Assembly (NCBI GenBank): GCA_016871895.1 | Contig: VHBO01000008.1 | Coordinates: 1 to 64,000 of the forward strand | Reading direction: 5' to 3' | Length of the DNA stretch: 64,000 nt | From: Gemmatimonadota bacterium | GTDB taxonomy: Bacteria; Gemmatimonadota; Gemmatimonadetes; Gemmatimonadales; Gemmatimonadaceae | In this document: positions 61,754-64,000 of the stretch, piece after piece | Numbering within the stretch: position 1 is the first letter of the stretch | Layout of the letters: each line of letters begins with the position of its first letter | Notes under the pieces: model-generated | Told to the model about the DNA's origin: nothing | The model's input: the letters and a program-made list of their open reading frames with translations, nothing else | Database searches by the model: none | Program-made: the position numbers and the translations under genes

Positions 61754-63990
61754 GGGCATCACGGGTGTCGTCAGGAATCCGTAGGCGCGGCGCGTCCTCG
61801 ACCGGTCTGATCGCCTCCGTCCTCGTCGGCGCGCTCGCGCTCGGCGCGCCGACGCTGGCCGCGCAGACGGGGGCGCCCGCCGCGCTCGCGGCGCAGCGTC
61901 TCGGGCTTGCCACGCCCGCACCACGGCTCGACGGCCGGCTCGACGATGCGGCCTGGCAGGGCGCGGTGCCGATGGACGACCTCCGGCAGCGGGAACCCCT
62001 CGAGGGCGTCCCCGCCACCGAGCGGACCATCGTGCGGGTCGTGTACGATGCGACGACGCTCTACGTGGCGGTCGAGGCGCACGACACCGACCCTGCCTCG
62101 GTCGTGGCGCGCATCCGCGAGCGGGATCGCGTACTCGAGACGAATTTCGACGGCAGCCCCGTCTTCGGCGGCGACGATGGCGTGGCGCTGTTGATCGACG
62201 GGATGCACGACCATCGCAACGCGATGGTCTTCGCGACGAATCCCAACGGCGCGGAGTTCGACGCGCTCATCACGGACGAGGGACGGGAATTCAACGTCGA
62301 TTGGCGCGGGATCTGGCGCGTCGTCGCGTCGCGCACCCCTGAGGGATGGGCGGCCGAGTTCGCGATCCCCTTCCGCTCGCTCCGGTATCGCGGCGATGTG
62401 GACACCTGGGGCTTCAACATCTATCGGATGGTCCGACGGAAGAACGAGGAAGCACTCTGGCAGGGATGGACGCGGAGCGGGGGCGGGTTCGCGCGTGTGA
62501 GCCTCGCCGGCCATCTGACCGGATTGGCGGACCTCCCGCGGCCGCGCCGGAACGTCGAGGTGCGTCCCTACCTGCTCGCCGGCGGGGATGAGACGCGCGG
62601 CGCGGGCGGGTGGGACCGCACGCCGCGGCAGGGGCTCGGGGGCGAGCTGAAAGCGCAGGTGGGCGATGGGCTCGTCCTCGACGCCACCGTGAACACCGAC
62701 TTCGCGCAGGTCGAGGCCGACAACGTGCAGGTGAACCTTGGCCGCTTCTCGCTCTTCTTCCCTGAGAAGCGGGAGTTCTTCCTCGAGAACGCGGGCGTCT
62801 TCGAGTTCGGCGCGCGCGAGCTCTTCGGGCCGCCGCCGTTCCTCCTCTTCTTCTCGCGGCGTATCGGCATCGCGGAGGACGGCCCCGTCCCGGTGCGGGG
62901 TGGGGCACGCCTCACCGGTCGCGTCGGCGGGCAGACCGTCGGCCTGCTCTCGATGGTCACCGACGCCACCACGGCGGTGCCGGAGGAGCGCTTCACCATC
63001 GCACGCGCCAAACGCGACATCGGTGGGAATAACTATGTGGGGGCGATGGTCACCGATCGCCGTCGCGAAGGCGCCGCCAACAGCGCCGGAGGCATCGACT
63101 TCAGCCTCTGGCCGACACAGGTGGTGAACGTGCAGGGGTTCGTGGCGCGGACCGCGACCGCGGGGCCGGGTGGTGAGGGGGGTGCCCAGCGCATCGCGCT
63201 GAACGCACAGACCGGGGTCTACGGCGTCTCCCTGCAGCATCTGCGAATCGGCGAGGAGACTGACGCGCAACTCGGCTTCATCACGCGTCGGAACATCCAG
63301 CAGACGGGAGGCACGACCCGCCTCACCTGGCGCCCCGGCGTGCTCGGGCTGCGCACGCTGAACTGGTTAACCTTCAGCGACTACATCGCGCGGATCGACG
63401 GGGGGCTGCAGGACTGGCGAGTCGCGAACGCCATCGACCTCACCTTCAACTCCGGGGCGAGCGTGACCGCGTACCGGCGCCTCGGCGCGACGCGGCTCGA
63501 CGACGGCTTTGACATCGCGGACCGGCTCGCCGTCCCCGCCGGCGCCTTCGACGATCACGTGACGGGGGCGTTCCTCTCGACGAACCCCGCGCGGGCCGTT
63601 CGGCTCGGCATCAACGGCGAGCGGAACACCGTGTACGGCGGGACCCTCACCACCGCGAGCGTCGACCTCGGTGCCCGCGTGGGGGTCAACCTCGGCCTCT
63701 CGCTCAACGCACAGCGGTCGTGGGTGCACGTGCCGAGTGGGGCGCTCCGGTCGGACATCGTCTCGCTGCGCGCCGGGTGGGCCTTCAGCACGCAGATGTT
63801 CCTCAATGCGCTGGTGCAGTACAACGGGCTCGACCGGGCGTTCTCCTCGAACCTCCGCTTCCAGTACATCTTCCGCCCCGGGAGCGACCTCTTTCTCGTC
63901 TTCAACGAGACGCGCGGTACGCCGCTCGACCCGTGGGCGGCGCAGGATCGCGGGGTGCGGGTGAAGCTGGCGTACCTCCGCCGGCTCTGA
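61750..63990 (+). CDS. DUF5916 outer-membrane protein with CBM9-like N-terminal domain
   Basis: This 746-residue exported protein has an extended signal peptide (about 1-40, ending L-A-A-Q). A CBM9-like beta domain (about 50-230) contains P-x-L-D-G-x-L-D-D-A-A-W and L-Y-V-A-V-E-A-x-D-T-D. DUF5916 follows, with the N-T-D-F-A-Q-V-E-A-D-x-x-Q-V-N-L-x-R-F-S-L-F-F-P-E-K-R-E-F-F motif near residue 315-345, and then many amphipathic strands that suggest a barrel. The family is large in Gemmatimonadota and unassigned in function. It is translationally coupled to the DDAH-like gene through GTGA. Confidence 0.88.
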   Translation: MRASRVSSGIRRRGASSTGLIASVLVGALALGAPTLAAQTGAPAALAAQRLGLATPAPRLDGRLDDAAWQGAVPMDDLRQREPLEGVPATERTIVRVVYDATTLYVAVEAHDTDPASVVARIRERDRVLETNFDGSPVFGGDDGVALLIDGMHDHRNAMVFATNPNGAEFDALITDEGREFNVDWRGIWRVVASRTPEGWAAEFAIPFRSLRYRGDVDTWGFNIYRMVRRKNEEALWQGWTRSGGGFARVSLAGHLTGLADLPRPRRNVEVRPYLLAGGDETRGAGGWDRTPRQGLGGELKAQVGDGLVLDATVNTDFAQVEADNVQVNLGRFSLFFPEKREFFLENAGVFEFGARELFGPPPFLLFFSRRIGIAEDGPVPVRGGARLTGRVGGQTVGLLSMVTDATTAVPEERFTIARAKRDIGGNNYVGAMVTDRRREGAANSAGGIDFSLWPTQVVNVQGFVARTATAGPGGEGGAQRIALNAQTGVYGVSLQHLRIGEETDAQLGFITRRNIQQTGGTTRLTWRPGVLGLRTLNWLTFSDYIARIDGGLQDWRVANAIDLTFNSGASVTAYRRLGATRLDDGFDIADRLAVPAGAFDDHVTGAFLSTNPARAVRLGINGERNTVYGGTLTTASVDLGARVGVNLGLSLNAQRSWVHVPSGALRSDIVSLRAGWAFSTQMFLNALVQYNGLDRAFSSNLRFQYIFRPGSDLFLVFNETRGTPLDPWAAQDRGVRVKLAYLRRL

Positions 63991-64000
63991 GGGCGGGGCC

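Overview
This is a gene-dense, very GC-rich bacterial chromosome segment; essentially every codon third position favours G or C. The gene set points to Gemmatimonadota (Gemmatimonadaceae-like). It includes secreted M28 and M1 peptidases, a 1069-residue BNR/'VPS10-like' secreted protein, a DUF5916 outer-membrane protein, a Ser/Thr kinase with an N-terminal zinc ribbon, a caa3-type oxidase, a TonB receptor and many Ala-rich signal peptides ending in A-Q. That placement is an inference from gene content. No rRNA, tRNA, CRISPR array, insertion sequence or prophage is visible. No gene-free stretch exceeds 300 bases; the longest is about 236 bases (20772-21007), and it is filled with heptamer repeats and hairpins.

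Layout. 1-4965: a phasin-like coiled-coil protein, a family III CoA-transferase, an ECF sigma factor overlapping a 74-residue protein that itself overlaps a DinB protein with an apparent CUG start, and a Cas4-like Fe-S nuclease fused to DUF2779. 5016-9012: lipoamide dehydrogenase and the 2-oxoacid dehydrogenase E2, divergent from an MDR dehydrogenase and a small zinc ribbon. 9042-19639: envelope proteins, gyrA, a lipoprotein, a histidine phosphatase, a PLP dehydratase, a broken protein kinase, an M1 peptidase and an esterase. 19719-26671: a Tat-exported asparaginase-type Ntn hydrolase, heptamer repeats, a small helical protein, the ctaCDEF oxidase operon and ctaG. 26736-36331: PBP4, a saccharopine dehydrogenase-like protein, a CoA-binding protein, leuS, a DUF2256/Fe-S photolyase pair, a MATE transporter and a cytochrome c. 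36512-42359: an MBL hydrolase, then apt, an NCS2 permease and an exported nucleosidase (a plausible purine-scavenging unit), and an OPT transporter. 42413-52111: YaeQ, an amidase, rsmD, a D-aminoacylase-like lipoprotein, a TonB receptor, and a tightly overlapping three-gene operon (PycTM-like membrane protein, ICMT-like methyltransferase, arylsulfotransferase lipoprotein). 52205-63990: the BNR protein divergent from a pseudouridine synthase, an M28 peptidase, a flavin monooxygenase, an APC permease, a DDAH-like hydrolase and the DUF5916 protein.

Two window-wide signals stand out. First, about a dozen genes that begin a transcription unit have a TANNNT -10-like hexamer ending 6-8 bases before the start codon, which predicts leaderless mRNAs. 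Two divergent genes are separated by only 17 bases sharing one symmetric TAACTTA. Second, three intergenic arrays are built from perfectly phased 7-base units. One runs exactly from one stop codon to the stop codon of the convergent neighbour and folds back on itself. Terminator-like hairpins are long and GC-rich but lack U-tracts.
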